From positions 1 through 54,149 of the forward strand of contig JASJAT010000003.1 of assembly GCA_030066885.1 (NCBI GenBank): DNA of 54,149 nt. The letters are read 5' to 3'. The stretch's first letter is position 1. Every line of letters begins with the position of its first letter. Made by a program: the position numbers and the translations under genes. This document shows positions 1-10,902 of this stretch, piece after piece. The notes beneath the pieces were generated by a model. That model was given only the letters and a program-made list of their open reading frames with translations. It ran no database searches and was not told the DNA's origin. This stretch comes from Arenicellales bacterium. Its GTDB lineage: Bacteria; Pseudomonadota; Gammaproteobacteria; Arenicellales; JAANXG01.

Positions 1-43
1 GGCGCAACTTCTGAACGAGTGCCTCCACATCCGATTGATTCAT
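1..43 (-). CDS. 5' end of a further gene downstream of pccA (MNQSDVEALVQKLR...), truncated by window edge
   Basis: ATG on minus strand at 43 just after the pccA stop (49-51), frame open to the window edge. Confidence 0.4.
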   Translation of the reverse strand, partial: MNQSDVEALVQKLR

Positions 44-48
44 CAAGG

Positions 49-2088
49 TCACTCAAATTCGATGATCGGTTGATCAACAACAAGGCTATCACCTTCTTGG
101 GCCAACATCGCCTTTACAACCACATCCTGAGTGGCGCGCAGAACGTTCTCCATTTTCATGGCCTCGACTACCGCCAGCTCCTCACCCTCCTTAATCTCAT
201 CTCCAACAGATACCTTGAGCTGTGCTAATAGCCCCGGCATTGGAGACAATAGAAACTTGGACAGGTCAGCCGGTGCTTTATCAAGCATGTGTCGATTCAG
301 TCGTGCTCCATGCTGGGTTAAAACCAATGCGTCTATTTCGGCACCGGCGTGGATCAGGCGGTAAGAAATTCCTATGAGATCTACTTGCATGCAAATACCG
401 ACACCATTGATCTCCGCATTAAACAACGGTTGGCCGGGTTCCCAATCGCTAATCACTCGGTATACTTTGCCTTTCAGGGTTACGTCATAACCATGCTCGA
501 CCGGGATGATTTGAATCTCATACTCTTGACGGTTTATTACAACGACTCGATCTAGACGTTCATGTTCGCGCCCGACAGGGCCTGTGATTTGTCCACTTAT
601 CTTTTTTGCCCGCCTCGCATAACGATGATGGATTATTCCAGCTGAAACAACAAAGATAGCTTTGTTCGATTCATCAATGGTCAAGCCGTCAAATCCTTCT
701 GGATACTCCTCCTCTATGAAGTGGGTCGTTAAATCGCCTGCCCTAAACCGTGGATGTGCCATAACGGCATTTAAGAAACTAATGTTGTGCGACACGCCGC
801 GAATATAGTATTCGTCCAGGGCTCGTCGCATACGATCGATCGCCTCGTTTCGTGTCGTCCCGTAGGTGACCAGTTTGGCGATCATCGGGTCGTAGTACAT
901 CGAAACCTCGCCTCCCTCATATACCCCAGTATCCACGCGTACGTGCGCGTCTTGGGTAGGAGATTGATATCGAACCAAGCGTCCTGTCGAGGGCAGGAAA
1001 CTGCGCGTGGGATCTTCTGCATAGACTCGGCTCTCCATTGCCCAACCACTGATCCTTACATCGCGCTGAGTAAATGGAAGTTTTTCCCCGGCTGCGATCC
1101 GGATCATGAGTTCAACCAGGTCGAAACCAGTAACCATCTCAGTCACGGGATGCTCGACCTGCAGGCGGGTATTCATCTCGAGGAAGTAAAAGCTCTTATT
1201 CGCATCAACTATAAACTCGACGGTTCCCGCCGAGCGATAATCCACAGCCCGAGCTAGATCAACTGCTTGCTCACCCATTTCTCTACGTTTCTGCTCATCG
1301 ATAAATATCGACGGTGCCTCTTCGATGACTTTTTGATGTCGTCTTTGTATTGAGCACTCACGCTCACCTAAATAAACCGTATTACCCTCATTATCCGCGA
1401 TGACCTGAATCTCAATGTGGCGGGGTTGCTCGATAAATTTTTCGACGAAGACACGGTCATCTCCAAAACTGCTTCGCGCCTCATTGGTTGCACGTTCAAA
1501 ACCATCCCTGCACTCGGTATCATTACGCGCTATTCGCATTCCTTTTCCACCGCCTCCAGCACTGGCTTTGAGCAGCACCGGATAACCGATTTTGTTGGCT
1601 ACGATAACCGCTTGTTTGCCATCCTTAAGCACATCGGTAAAACCGGGAATGGTATTGACCCCCGCTTGTTCGGCTATTTTCTTGGACTCAATCTTGTCAC
1701 CCATCGCCTCGATGGCAGCAGAATTGGGACCGATAAAGACAATGCCCTGTGCAGCTAGAGCTTCAGCGAAATCCCTATTTTCAGAGAGGAATCCGTAACC
1801 AGGATGAACAGCATCCGCCCCGCTCTGCTTACAGGCTTTAATGATGTTTTCTATTAGCAGATAACTTTGTGTGGATGGAGCGGGCCCGATATGTACCGCC
1901 TCATCTGCGGATTCGGTATGCAATGCGTCATGGTCCGCTTCTGAATACACGGCAACTGTCGTAATACCCATCTTTTTCGCGGTTCTGAAAACACGACAAG
2001 CAATCTCGCCGCGATTAGCAACCAAGATCTTCTTAAACATTACCTTACCAATCGTGATGCCATAATCGAACAAAGCATTGACTTGCAC
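49..2088 (-). CDS. pccA: acetyl/propionyl-CoA carboxylase alpha subunit (biotin carboxylase + biotin carrier domain)
   Basis: KKILVANRGEIACRVFRTAKKMGI start, ATP-grasp GGGGKGM, C-terminal VVEAMKMENVLRA biotinylation motif; likely start is internal at MFKKILVANRG. Confidence 0.95.
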   Translation of the reverse strand: MQVNALFDYGITIGKVMFKKILVANRGEIACRVFRTAKKMGITTVAVYSEADHDALHTESADEAVHIGPAPSTQSYLLIENIIKACKQSGADAVHPGYGFLSENRDFAEALAAQGIVFIGPNSAAIEAMGDKIESKKIAEQAGVNTIPGFTDVLKDGKQAVIVANKIGYPVLLKASAGGGGKGMRIARNDTECRDGFERATNEARSSFGDDRVFVEKFIEQPRHIEIQVIADNEGNTVYLGERECSIQRRHQKVIEEAPSIFIDEQKRREMGEQAVDLARAVDYRSAGTVEFIVDANKSFYFLEMNTRLQVEHPVTEMVTGFDLVELMIRIAAGEKLPFTQRDVRISGWAMESRVYAEDPTRSFLPSTGRLVRYQSPTQDAHVRVDTGVYEGGEVSMYYDPMIAKLVTYGTTRNEAIDRMRRALDEYYIRGVSHNISFLNAVMAHPRFRAGDLTTHFIEEEYPEGFDGLTIDESNKAIFVVSAGIIHHRYARRAKKISGQITGPVGREHERLDRVVVINRQEYEIQIIPVEHGYDVTLKGKVYRVISDWEPGQPLFNAEINGVGICMQVDLIGISYRLIHAGAEIDALVLTQHGARLNRHMLDKAPADLSKFLLSPMPGLLAQLKVSVGDEIKEGEELAVVEAMKMENVLRATQDVVVKAMLAQEGDSLVVDQPIIEFE

Positions 2089-2127
2089 AGCTCATGGAGC
2101 GGCCATCCACCTGGCACAAACTGTGGG

Positions 2128-3660
2128 CTACAACGGAATATTGGCATGTTTACGCCAGGGGTTGTCCAGTTTTTTATGCCGCAGCATAGAGAAGGAATGG
2201 CACACCCTGGCCCGGGTATCGCGCGGCATGATCACGTCGTCGATAAATCCCCGGCGCCCGACGATGAACGGATTAGCGAAAGTACGCCTGTACTCCTCGG
2301 TGCGTGCCGCGATCTTATTCGCATCGCCGATATCCTTACGAAATATAATCTCCACCGCACCTTTCGGGCCCATTACGGCGATTTCCGCCGAAGGCCACGC
2401 AAAATTGACATCCCCGCGCAAGTGCTTGGAGCTCATGACGTCATAGGCACCACCATAAGCCTTTCGTGTGATCACCGTTACTTTAGGCACCGTCGCCTCC
2501 GCATAGGCAAACAAAAGCTTTGCACCGTGTTTGATGATGCCGCCGTATTCCTGAGCGGTACCCGGCATGAACCCGGGAACATCTACCAGGGTTAAGATTG
2601 GAATGTTGAAGGCGTCACAAAAGCGTACGAAGCGACCGGCTTTTATTGAGGAACTGATATCCAGACAACCGGCGAGCACCATCGGCTGATTGGCAACTAC
2701 CCCTATGGTTGCGCCACCCATTCGTATAAACCCAATAACAATATTACGTGCATAGTCTGGCTGTATTTCAAAAAAGCTGTTTTCGTCGGCAACTTTGTAA
2801 ATGGCCTCCTTGATGTCGTATGGCGTATTCGGATCGTTGGGGATCAATGTGTCTAAGGAAGGCTCTATGCGATCTGACGCGTCGTGAGTGGGCCATACCG
2901 GCGGAGGCTCTTTATTATTGGCGGGTAAGTAGTTAAAAAACTGGCGCAAAGATAATAGAGCTTCGACGTCGTTGGCAAACGCCAGGTCGGCAACACCAGA
3001 TTTAGTCGAATGTGTGATGCCACCCCCCAGCTCCTCAGCCGTTACCGTTTCGTGAGTAACCGTTTTCACAACGTCCGGTCCGGTAACAAACATGTAAGAG
3101 CTGTCTCGAACCATAAAGATAAAATCCGTCATTGCGGGGGAATACACCGCTCCTCCCGCACAGGGACCCATGATAAGGGAGATCTGAGGTATCACACCGG
3201 AAGCCAGAACGTTTCTTTGAAAGACTTCAGCGTACCCGCCCAGTGAGGCGACTCCTTCCTGGATTCTGGCGCCACCGGAGTCATTGAGACCAATCACCGG
3301 TGCCCCGACTTTCATGGCTTGATCCATGATTTTGCATATTTTTTCAGCGTGTGCCTCCGACAGAGAACCTCCAAAGACAGTGAAGTCTTGGCTAAACACG
3401 AATACCAGGCGTCCGTTGATAGTGCCGTAACCGGTTACCACCCCATCGCCGGGAATTTGCTGATCAGCCATACCGAAATCCGTGCACCGGTGTTCGACAA
3501 ACATATCCCATTCTTCAAAACTCGATTCGTCTAAAAGCAAATCAATGCGGTCTCTAGCAGTTAACTTGCCCTTACCGTGTTGTTTTTCGATGCGCTCTTG
3601 TCCACCACCGCGCCGCGCAGCAGCACGTTTCTCTTCTAGTTGGCGAATAATTTCTTGCAT
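2128..3660 (-). CDS. pccB: propionyl-CoA carboxylase beta subunit (carboxyltransferase)
   Basis: full-length 510 aa; [57 protein letters not shown]. Confidence 0.95.
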   Translation of the reverse strand: MQEIIRQLEEKRAAARRGGGQERIEKQHGKGKLTARDRIDLLLDESSFEEWDMFVEHRCTDFGMADQQIPGDGVVTGYGTINGRLVFVFSQDFTVFGGSLSEAHAEKICKIMDQAMKVGAPVIGLNDSGGARIQEGVASLGGYAEVFQRNVLASGVIPQISLIMGPCAGGAVYSPAMTDFIFMVRDSSYMFVTGPDVVKTVTHETVTAEELGGGITHSTKSGVADLAFANDVEALLSLRQFFNYLPANNKEPPPVWPTHDASDRIEPSLDTLIPNDPNTPYDIKEAIYKVADENSFFEIQPDYARNIVIGFIRMGGATIGVVANQPMVLAGCLDISSSIKAGRFVRFCDAFNIPILTLVDVPGFMPGTAQEYGGIIKHGAKLLFAYAEATVPKVTVITRKAYGGAYDVMSSKHLRGDVNFAWPSAEIAVMGPKGAVEIIFRKDIGDANKIAARTEEYRRTFANPFIVGRRGFIDDVIMPRDTRARVCHSFSMLRHKKLDNPWRKHANIPL

Positions 3661-3699
3661 ATGGGACTCCTCCCGTGATCGATTAGCGCAGGACTTGGG

Positions 3700-5880
3700 C
3701 TACGATAGGCCGTCGATCGAGCTTTTTATGTTTTGTTTCTGATTGACCTGTCGGATTAAGGCTAAAACTTCATTGGCCGCTTTGGTGATATTGGTTCCAG
3801 GGCCATAGACTGCGGACACACCTTGCTTGAACAGTGTGTGGTAATCCTTTGGTGGGATGACTCCACCACACACGACAAGTATGTCATCAGCGCCTTGCCG
3901 TTTTAGCTCATCCATGAGTTGCGGAACCAGAGTCTTGTGCCCGGCAGCTTGTGAAGACACACCGATGACGTGCACATCGTTTTCAATCGCCTCGCGAACC
4001 GCCTCCTCTGGCAGCTGAAACAGCGGTCCGATATCAACATCAAAACCCATATCCGCAAAAGCTGTTGCGATGACCTTGGCGCCGCGGTCGTGGCCATCCT
4101 GCCCCAACTTGCACACCAGGATGCGAGGCCGTCGACCTTCGGACTGCGCGAACTGTTCAACCTGGTCGATGATCTTCTTGAAGTCCTCGTCATCAGCGTA
4201 GGCAGATCCGTATACACCGCTGACGGAGCGGGATACCGCTCGATGTCGTCCCCATACCCCCTCCAGGGCATCGGATATTTCTCCTACGCTGGCCCGATGA
4301 CGAGCCGCATCGATAGCAAGTGCGAGTAGATTTCCCGTATCGTTTGCGGCAGCTTCGACCATTTTATCCAATGCTTGTTTGCATTTTTTAGCGTCTCGTT
4401 TGACACGCGACGCCTTAAGCCTTTTTATTTGTGCCTCTCTAACCGCAGTATTGTCGATATCAAGGATCTCCACTTCCGATTCACTATCGGTTTCGTATTT
4501 GTTAACCCCAACGATAACCTCTTCTCCCCTATCGATGCGTGCCTGGCGGAGCGCCGCGGCTTGCTCGATGCGTAGTTTCGGCATGCCTGATTCCACTGCT
4601 TTGGTCATACCGCCCATTTCCTCTACTTCATCGACCAAGATACGTGCTTCCCGGGCTAAAGATGCGGTCAGACTCTCGATGTAAAACGACCCGGCCAACG
4701 GGTCCACAACTTTGGTAATCCCTGTTTCTTCCTGTAGTACAAGTTGGGTGTTTCGGGCGATTCGAGCGGAAAACTCCGACGGTAGCGCCAGCGCTTCATC
4801 AAAAGAATTGGTATGCAGTGATTGGGTCCCACCTAAAGCTGCTGCCATTGCCTCAACTGCAGTACGCACAACATTGTTGTATGGATCTTGGCTGGTAAGA
4901 CTCACGCCGGATGTTTGGCAATGGGTGCGCAACATCAGCGAGCGCGGATCCTCAGGGTGGAAAAATTCTTCCATCAGCTCGGCCCAAAGCATTCTGGCAG
5001 CGCGCAACTTTGCAATTTCCATAAAAAAGTTCATACCGACCGCAAAAAAGAAACTCAGGCGCGGAGCGAATTTATCCACATTCATTCCCTTGGACAGGGC
5101 TGCGCGTACATATTCAATCCCATCCGCGAGGGTAAACGCCAATTCCTGCACACATGTGGCCCCGGCCTCTTGCATGTGATACCCGGAAATAGAAATCGGA
5201 TTGAACTTGGGCATATAGTCAGACGCGTAAGCGATGATATCGGCGACAATGCGCATCGAAGGTTGTGGCGGATAAATATAGGTGTTCCGTACCATAAACT
5301 CTTTAAGGATGTCGTTCTGTATGGTACCGGCCAGTGCTTGCGGCTTGACCCCCTGCTCCTCTGCCGCCACGATGTACATCGCCATAACGGGTAATGCGGC
5401 ACCATTCATTGTCATCGACACGGACATGCGATCCAGTGGAATTCCATCAAATAGAACCTTCATGTCCTCCACCGTGTCGATAGCCACCCCAGCCTTGCCC
5501 ACATCCCCCATTACCCTGGGATGATCGGAATCGTAACCTCTGTGGGTCGCCAGATCGAAGGCCACGGACAATCCTGTCTGTCCTGCAGCTAGGTTTTTTC
5601 TATAGAATTCGTTGGATTCTTCGGCAGTTGAAAAGCCCGCGTACTGTCTTATGGTCCAAGGCCTTCCCGCGTACATGGTGGCCCGCGGCCCACGCACAAA
5701 GGGCGGGAAACCGGGCAGACTGTTTACGTGTTCCAGTTCAGCGAGATCTTCCGCCGTATATAAGGGCTCAACTGCTATCCCCTCGGCGGTGGCCCAAGTT
5801 AGATCAGAAACCGATCTACTCCGCAGCTCCTTGTTAGCCAGATCAAGCCATTGTTTGCGGTCTTGTTTCGCTTTGGTCAC
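3700..5880 (-). CDS. scpA: methylmalonyl-CoA mutase, single-chain with C-terminal B12 domain
   Basis: [19 protein letters not shown]-terminal [27 protein letters not shown] (DxHxxG cobalamin motif). The track ORF extends to 5964, but the first 28 codons run into a repeat element; GTG at 5880 ([15 protein letters not shown]) is a likelier start. Confidence 0.95.
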   Translation of the reverse strand: MTKAKQDRKQWLDLANKELRSRSVSDLTWATAEGIAVEPLYTAEDLAELEHVNSLPGFPPFVRGPRATMYAGRPWTIRQYAGFSTAEESNEFYRKNLAAGQTGLSVAFDLATHRGYDSDHPRVMGDVGKAGVAIDTVEDMKVLFDGIPLDRMSVSMTMNGAALPVMAMYIVAAEEQGVKPQALAGTIQNDILKEFMVRNTYIYPPQPSMRIVADIIAYASDYMPKFNPISISGYHMQEAGATCVQELAFTLADGIEYVRAALSKGMNVDKFAPRLSFFFAVGMNFFMEIAKLRAARMLWAELMEEFFHPEDPRSLMLRTHCQTSGVSLTSQDPYNNVVRTAVEAMAAALGGTQSLHTNSFDEALALPSEFSARIARNTQLVLQEETGITKVVDPLAGSFYIESLTASLAREARILVDEVEEMGGMTKAVESGMPKLRIEQAAALRQARIDRGEEVIVGVNKYETDSESEVEILDIDNTAVREAQIKRLKASRVKRDAKKCKQALDKMVEAAANDTGNLLALAIDAARHRASVGEISDALEGVWGRHRAVSRSVSGVYGSAYADDEDFKKIIDQVEQFAQSEGRRPRILVCKLGQDGHDRGAKVIATAFADMGFDVDIGPLFQLPEEAVREAIENDVHVIGVSSQAAGHKTLVPQLMDELKRQGADDILVVCGGVIPPKDYHTLFKQGVSAVYGPGTNITKAANEVLALIRQVNQKQNIKSSIDGLS

Positions 5881-5922
5881 CAGGTTAATCCGCCACTTGC
5901 ACAACCAATGTCGAGTGATTAT

Positions 5923-6002
5923 ACCGGGGACAGTATACTTTTTAACGGTATATACAAGACCCAAATGGGAGAAACGTAATTAAAAAGTATACTGTTCCTG
6001 GT
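5923..6002. repeat. 80-bp element bounded by inverted repeats ACCGGGGACAGTATACTTTTTAA / TTAAAAAGTATACTGTTCCTGGT
   Basis: 23-bp arms at 5923-5945 and 5980-6002; same arms occur at 38144-38254. Confidence 0.85.
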
Positions 6003-7076
6003 TTAGGATCGTTCCGACAGCCACTGACCTATAGCCGGCGGAATTGTTTTCTGCGATTTGCTGCTGACGTAGATACCGATATGACCACCATCAAATGTAA
6101 CTTCTTGATAATCTTCTGAACCGATATGGTGTTTTAACGCTCGTGAAGAATCCGGTGGTACCAGATGATCTTGGGTAGCGTAGACATTCAAGACCGGAAT
6201 ATGGATATTGTTTAAATCAACCAGGGTCTCGCCGATCTTGAGTCCACCGTCGACAAGCTTGTTTTGTTGAAAGAAATCTCGAACAAATTGCCGGAACGCC
6301 TCCCCCGCCTGATCTGGACTGTCAAAAATCCACTTTTCCATGAGCATAAAATTCTTAGCACTTTTTTCGTCCTTAAGCACTTCGACCATATCGATGTACT
6401 TCTGGCCCATGAGTTGAAAAGGCTTGAGATTTAGGAAAGTCCAGTTGAGCAGTTCTCCTGGGATGTTACCTAGAGTGTCCACCAGCAAATCGATATCCAC
6501 GTGTTCGGTCCATTTGCCCAACATATTGTCGGGCGTTTTGAAGTCAACGGGGGTCACCATCGTGATCAAATTCTTGACCTTATCTTGGTGCATCGCGGTG
6601 TAACACAGACTAAATGTCCCGCCTTGGCAAATGCCCAAGATGTTGATGCGCGGTTGTCCACGCCATTCACGGATCACGTCAACGCAGCGATCAATGTAAC
6701 CGTTTATATAATCATCCAGGGTCAGGAAACGATCCGCCCGGTCCGGATAGCCCCAATCAATCAAGTACACGTCCAGACCGGCCTCCAACAAGCCACGTAT
6801 CATGGACCGATCTTTTTGCAAGTCCGTCATGTAGGGCCGGTTGACCAGGGCATAGACGATTAGCACTGGAATACCACCGGAAGCTGACGGTGCATGCGAA
6901 GCCTTAAACCGATATAGCACCAACTTGTCTTCCTGGTAGACGATCTCTCGATCAGTGACGCCTGATTCCAGCCTATCCAACTTAGTCAATGTCGCCAGAC
7001 TGTCGCCCAGCTTATGGGCGAAACTTGCCATTTCCTCGGCAACGGCATCGGGGCGCAACTGTACTGGATTCGTCAT
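6003..7076 (-). CDS. phaC: class III poly(3-hydroxyalkanoate) synthase subunit PhaC
   Basis: 357 aa, lipase-box-like GICQGG, DWGYPDRADRFLTLDDYINGYID, next to PhaE-like ORF. Confidence 0.95.
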   Translation of the reverse strand: MTNPVQLRPDAVAEEMASFAHKLGDSLATLTKLDRLESGVTDREIVYQEDKLVLYRFKASHAPSASGGIPVLIVYALVNRPYMTDLQKDRSMIRGLLEAGLDVYLIDWGYPDRADRFLTLDDYINGYIDRCVDVIREWRGQPRINILGICQGGTFSLCYTAMHQDKVKNLITMVTPVDFKTPDNMLGKWTEHVDIDLLVDTLGNIPGELLNWTFLNLKPFQLMGQKYIDMVEVLKDEKSAKNFMLMEKWIFDSPDQAGEAFRQFVRDFFQQNKLVDGGLKIGETLVDLNNIHIPVLNVYATQDHLVPPDSSRALKHHIGSEDYQEVTFDGGHIGIYVSSKSQKTIPPAIGQWLSERS

Positions 7077-7108
7077 GGTTCAATTCCTGCGTCGATTGGA
7101 TCGTCTGC

Positions 7109-8119
7109 CTATTTCTGCTTTCCCTTCGGGGGTTTTTTTCTTTTATTCTTTTTGGCCTTGTTCCCTTTTTGTTTTCCACCTTTTTCAAGTTGGTCTAGCT
7201 TGCTCAGAAGCTGGTCTATCTGGTCTGATTGCTTTTTCTCAATGGCTTGCAGGGTCCTCACCTCCTGCCTTAGCGCTGCGCTGCTACGACGACTCGATTG
7301 GAATCGCTGGTGGATGGTATCCATCTCTTGGCGTGTGGGCATATTCAATGCCCCGGCCCAATCATCCATCATCTGACCACTTTGATGTTTCAGGGCCATC
7401 AAGGCATTAACCATTGCGCCATGTATTTCGGAATATTCATCGGTCAGAACCTTTTGTGTGTATGACTCTTCGCTGCACTCAATCCACAGATCATAGAGCT
7501 CACGAACGGTCGTAATCGGTTTCTGTTCAACTTGGGTAAGATTAACCAACCGTTGCTGCAATAAATCCAGGGACTGTTTGTTGACCTCCACAAAAAATGA
7601 AGCGTATTTCTGATAAGCTGTTTGGTAGTCCACGAGCAAACGGGCAAGTTTTTGCTGCTCTGCCTGTGACTCGCGGGTGTATCCCAGGCCCGGGGTCGAC
7701 AGAAACTGATCCAGTTTAGCTTTTGGATCGAAAGCAGCATGTGTGGAAAACCATTCACCCGGTAGACCAGACATCGAAGAAGCCGCTCTTTCCCAGTTGG
7801 CCAGCGGCATCTGCCAAAACAACTGGGGCGCCTGCGTGGTGTTGGGATGGTCGAATGATTCTTTCAGGCTATTGAATACCTGTTCCAGGCCGGCCTGCCA
7901 ATCAGTTACGGTACCCGTCAACGCCTGCTTGTTACCCATTTTCTCAGCCATCTCGAAGAACATGCGGCTTTGGCTCACAATGTTCTCAAAGGCTTTCATA
8001 TGGGGTGATGAGGGTTGCTTGGAGAACTGCCCCCACCAGTCTTCCAATGCGGATTGCCACGGTTGACTGGAAGTCAAATCCTTCCAGGGGTCAAACCATG
8101 GGTTCGACCAGTCTGTCAT
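7109..8119 (-). CDS. phaE: class III PHA synthase subunit PhaE
   Basis: position next to phaC, WYELWIE-like 'VRELYDLWIECSEESY' motif, Lys-rich C-terminus. Confidence 0.85.
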   Translation of the reverse strand: MTDWSNPWFDPWKDLTSSQPWQSALEDWWGQFSKQPSSPHMKAFENIVSQSRMFFEMAEKMGNKQALTGTVTDWQAGLEQVFNSLKESFDHPNTTQAPQLFWQMPLANWERAASSMSGLPGEWFSTHAAFDPKAKLDQFLSTPGLGYTRESQAEQQKLARLLVDYQTAYQKYASFFVEVNKQSLDLLQQRLVNLTQVEQKPITTVRELYDLWIECSEESYTQKVLTDEYSEIHGAMVNALMALKHQSGQMMDDWAGALNMPTRQEMDTIHQRFQSSRRSSAALRQEVRTLQAIEKKQSDQIDQLLSKLDQLEKGGKQKGNKAKKNKRKKPPKGKQK

Positions 8120-8178
8120 CGTAGGAATTTAGTGTTGTGTCGGGTGATTGGGCTGATTTTTAACTCTAGCAAAGATAA

Positions 8179-8193
8179 TTGTGCATCGCAACA
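8179..8193 (+). promoter_or_regulatory. putative PhaR operator TTGTGCATCGCAACA
   Basis: 15-bp motif in the phaE/phaA divergent intergenic region; related copies at 10845-10859 and 37266-37280. Confidence 0.55.
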
Positions 8194-8304
8194 TAATGGG
8201 GTATCATTATGTAAATATTAGGTTTTTTAAGCTGGAGCGAGAGCGCTGGTAGTGCACACGCGTAGCTCCTAGAAAACTATCCAATACATAAGGAGGACTC
8301 GTTG

Positions 8305-9486
8305 ATGGCTAATAACGTCGTCATCGTTGCCGCAGTTCGCACAGCAATTGGAAATTTTGGAGGCACACTGTCCCACATCCCCGCCCACGAGCTCGGTGCG
8401 CACGTTATCAAAGCACTGCTGCAACGCACCGGTCTGCAGCCGGAACAGATAGATGAAGTCATTTTAGGCCAGGTATTGGCTGCTGGATCCGGACAGAACC
8501 CGGCACGACAAGCCGCAATTGCGGCCGGTTTACCATATAGCTGCCCAGCTATGACGATAAACAAGGTCTGCGGAAGCGGTCTCAAGGCTGTCCATCTGGC
8601 AGCACAATCGATCAAGTGTGGCGACGCCGATATTGTTATTGCCGGCGGGCAGGAAAATATGAGCCTGGCTCCGCATGTTTTACCTCGATCCCGAGAAGGC
8701 CAACGCTTGGGAGACTGGAAGTTGGCGGACAGTATGATCGTGGATGGTCTTTGGGATGCGTTCAACAACTATCATATGGGCACCACGGCGGAAAATATCG
8801 CACGTAGATATAATTTACCCAGAGAGGACCAAGACCAGTTCGCGGCAGCATCGCAAACTAAAGCCGAAGCTGCCCAAAAAGCGGGTTCATTTGACGAAGA
8901 GATTGCGCCCCTGGAAATTCCACAACGCAAAGGGGATCCTATTGTCTTCGATCGGGATGAATTTCCCCGTCACGGTACCACAGCCGAGGGACTGGGTAAG
9001 TTACGCCCGGCATTTGACAAGGAGGGGACGGTCACTGCAGGTAATGCATCCGGCATTAACGACGGGGCCGCAGCATTATTGGTGATGAGCGAGGATATGG
9101 CCAACAAGGCTGGATTAGACATACTTGCCACCATAGCGGCGTACAGCAGCGCCGGAGTCGATCCAGCGATAATGGGCACAGGTCCTATTCCGGCTTCCCA
9201 GAAGTGCTTAAACAAAGCGGGTTGGGCAGTCAGCGATCTGGATCTTGTTGAAGCGAACGAGGCGTTTGCAGCACAATCGATGTCGGTGAACTCGGAACTC
9301 GGATGGGACACGGATAAAGTAAATGTAAATGGTGGTGCGATCGCGTTGGGACACCCAATAGGTGCATCTGGGGCGCGCGTTTTAGTTACGCTACTGCACG
9401 AAATGAAACGCCGCGATGCCCATAAAGGTCTAGCTACACTCTGTATCGGCGGAGGGCAAGGTGTTGCCATCGCTGTTGAACGTTAG
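8305..9486 (+). CDS. phaA: acetyl-CoA acetyltransferase (beta-ketothiolase)
   Basis: [52 protein letters not shown] at 8305 with upstream AGGAGG. Confidence 0.95.
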   Translation: MANNVVIVAAVRTAIGNFGGTLSHIPAHELGAHVIKALLQRTGLQPEQIDEVILGQVLAAGSGQNPARQAAIAAGLPYSCPAMTINKVCGSGLKAVHLAAQSIKCGDADIVIAGGQENMSLAPHVLPRSREGQRLGDWKLADSMIVDGLWDAFNNYHMGTTAENIARRYNLPREDQDQFAAASQTKAEAAQKAGSFDEEIAPLEIPQRKGDPIVFDRDEFPRHGTTAEGLGKLRPAFDKEGTVTAGNASGINDGAAALLVMSEDMANKAGLDILATIAAYSSAGVDPAIMGTGPIPASQKCLNKAGWAVSDLDLVEANEAFAAQSMSVNSELGWDTDKVNVNGGAIALGHPIGASGARVLVTLLHEMKRRDAHKGLATLCIGGGQGVAIAVER

Positions 9487-9518
9487 TACCAAATGAAAAG
9501 CAATTAGGAGACAGAATC

Positions 9519-10241
9519 ATGCCAGAAACTGCAATAGTCACAGGCGGGACCCGCGGGATTGGGGAAGCTATCTCTATTGCCCTTAAGAACGAGGGTTATC
9601 AGGTTGCCGCGAATTATGGAGGGAATGATGAAGCCGCGCGTCGTTTTAGCGAATCCACTGGCATACCGTCCTACAAATGGGACGTTGGTGATTTTGAGGC
9701 CTGCCAGAACAATGTGGAAAAAATCGGAGGGGAACTCGGTGCGGTTGGCGTTTTGGTAAACAATGCCGGTATTACCCGTGACGGAACATTGCACAAGATG
9801 GATTTTAGCAATTGGGACGACGTAATAAGGACTAATCTGACCTCGTGCTTCAACATGAGCAGGGCGGTAATCGAAGGCATGCGTGAACGAAAATACGGCC
9901 GCATTGTTAATATCAGCTCAGTCAACGGGCAAGCCGGTCAATTTGGCCAGGTCAACTACACTTCCGCGAAATCCGGTATCCTTGGCTTCACCAAGGCGCT
10001 GGCACAGGAAGGTGCGGGCCAAGGAATTACAGTCAACGCCATAGCGCCTGGCTACATCGCCACGGAGATGGTCCGGGCAGTACCCGAGAAAGTATTGGAG
10101 AAAATCATCGCGCGTATACCTGTAGGCCGCCTCGGAGAAGCGGAAGAGGTCGCACGTGGAGTCGTTTTCCTGGTGTCTAAAGACGCGGGTTTTATCACTG
10201 GCTCGACGTTGTCGATTAACGGTGGCCAGCATATGTATTAA
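9519..10241 (+). CDS. phaB: acetoacetyl-CoA reductase (SDR)
   Basis: TGGTRGIG, NNAGITRD, INISSVNGQ..NYTSAK; located after phaA. Confidence 0.92.
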   Translation: MPETAIVTGGTRGIGEAISIALKNEGYQVAANYGGNDEAARRFSESTGIPSYKWDVGDFEACQNNVEKIGGELGAVGVLVNNAGITRDGTLHKMDFSNWDDVIRTNLTSCFNMSRAVIEGMRERKYGRIVNISSVNGQAGQFGQVNYTSAKSGILGFTKALAQEGAGQGITVNAIAPGYIATEMVRAVPEKVLEKIIARIPVGRLGEAEEVARGVVFLVSKDAGFITGSTLSINGGQHMY

Positions 10242-10276
10242 GCTTAACCCCAACGAAACGCCTTGCCAAAGAGCGT

Positions 10277-10750
10277 GTGAGTATGCGAATTATCAAGAAG
10301 TACCCGAACCGTAGGTTGTACGACACAGAACAAAGCCGTTACATTACTCTTGTCGATCTACAGCAGCTGGTGATGGAAGGGCAAGAGTTCCAAGTCAAGG
10401 ACGCGAATACAGATGCGGATCTGACCCGGAACATCTTGCTGCAAATAATAGCGGAGCAGGAAAGTGGCGGTAAACCCATGTTTACCACCGACATATTGTT
10501 AGGGATCATTCGATTTTACGGAGATTCTGTGCAAGATGCGCTAACACAGTATTTACAGCAGAGCTTGAGCCTGTTCGAAGACCAACAAAAGGCATTCCAG
10601 GAGCAGCTTCGAGGGGCGGTGGAAGACAATCCGATGAGTTCTTGGTTCACTGATATGACGAAAAAAAACTTGGAGATTTGGCAAGACGTACAAAGCAGTT
10701 TTTTCAAGGCTGCGGGTATGTCGGAAGACACCAAAAACAAGGACAAGTAA
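10277..10750 (+). CDS. phaR: polyhydroxyalkanoate synthesis repressor PhaR
   Basis: RIIKKYPNRRLYDTEQSRYITLVDLQQLV N-terminal PHB/PHA accumulation regulator signature; ATG at 10283 or GTG at 10277. Confidence 0.93.
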   Translation: MSMRIIKKYPNRRLYDTEQSRYITLVDLQQLVMEGQEFQVKDANTDADLTRNILLQIIAEQESGGKPMFTTDILLGIIRFYGDSVQDALTQYLQQSLSLFEDQQKAFQEQLRGAVEDNPMSSWFTDMTKKNLEIWQDVQSSFFKAAGMSEDTKNKDK

Positions 10751-10800
10751 TACCATCCGCGGCCTTTCATACGGGCTGCAAATAATTCTGAAATTCGGGC

Positions 10801-10829
10801 TTGACAAGGCCTCCCCAAAACACTATGCT
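10801..10829 (+). promoter_or_regulatory. sigma70-like promoter of the phasin gene (TTGACA-17-TATGCT)
   Basis: TTGACA 10801-10806, TATGCT 10824-10829, 17 bp spacer. Confidence 0.7.
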
Positions 10830-10859
10830 GCACTGCAACATAATTGTTGCGGTGCACAA
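10829..10859 (+). promoter_or_regulatory. putative PhaR operator, inverted repeat TGCACTGCAACA-TAAT-TGTTGCGGTGCA
   Basis: 12-bp arms with one mismatch directly at the -10 of the phasin promoter; contains TTGTGCACCGCAACA on the minus strand (10845-10859). Confidence 0.65.
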
Positions 10860-10902
10860 AAGCGCTGGAAATACCCTATTAAACTAACGAGGTAACGATC
10901 AA

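Noticed and set aside
3903-4271. ORFs antisense or frame-shifted to the mutase and other large genes in the track
   Set aside because: They lie inside strongly supported CDSs, lack family signatures and show no independent start context; treated as spurious.
5881-5964. N-terminal extension [28 protein letters not shown] of methylmalonyl-CoA mutase
   Set aside because: Mostly translated from the inverted-repeat element and intergenic DNA; a downstream GTG start is more plausible.
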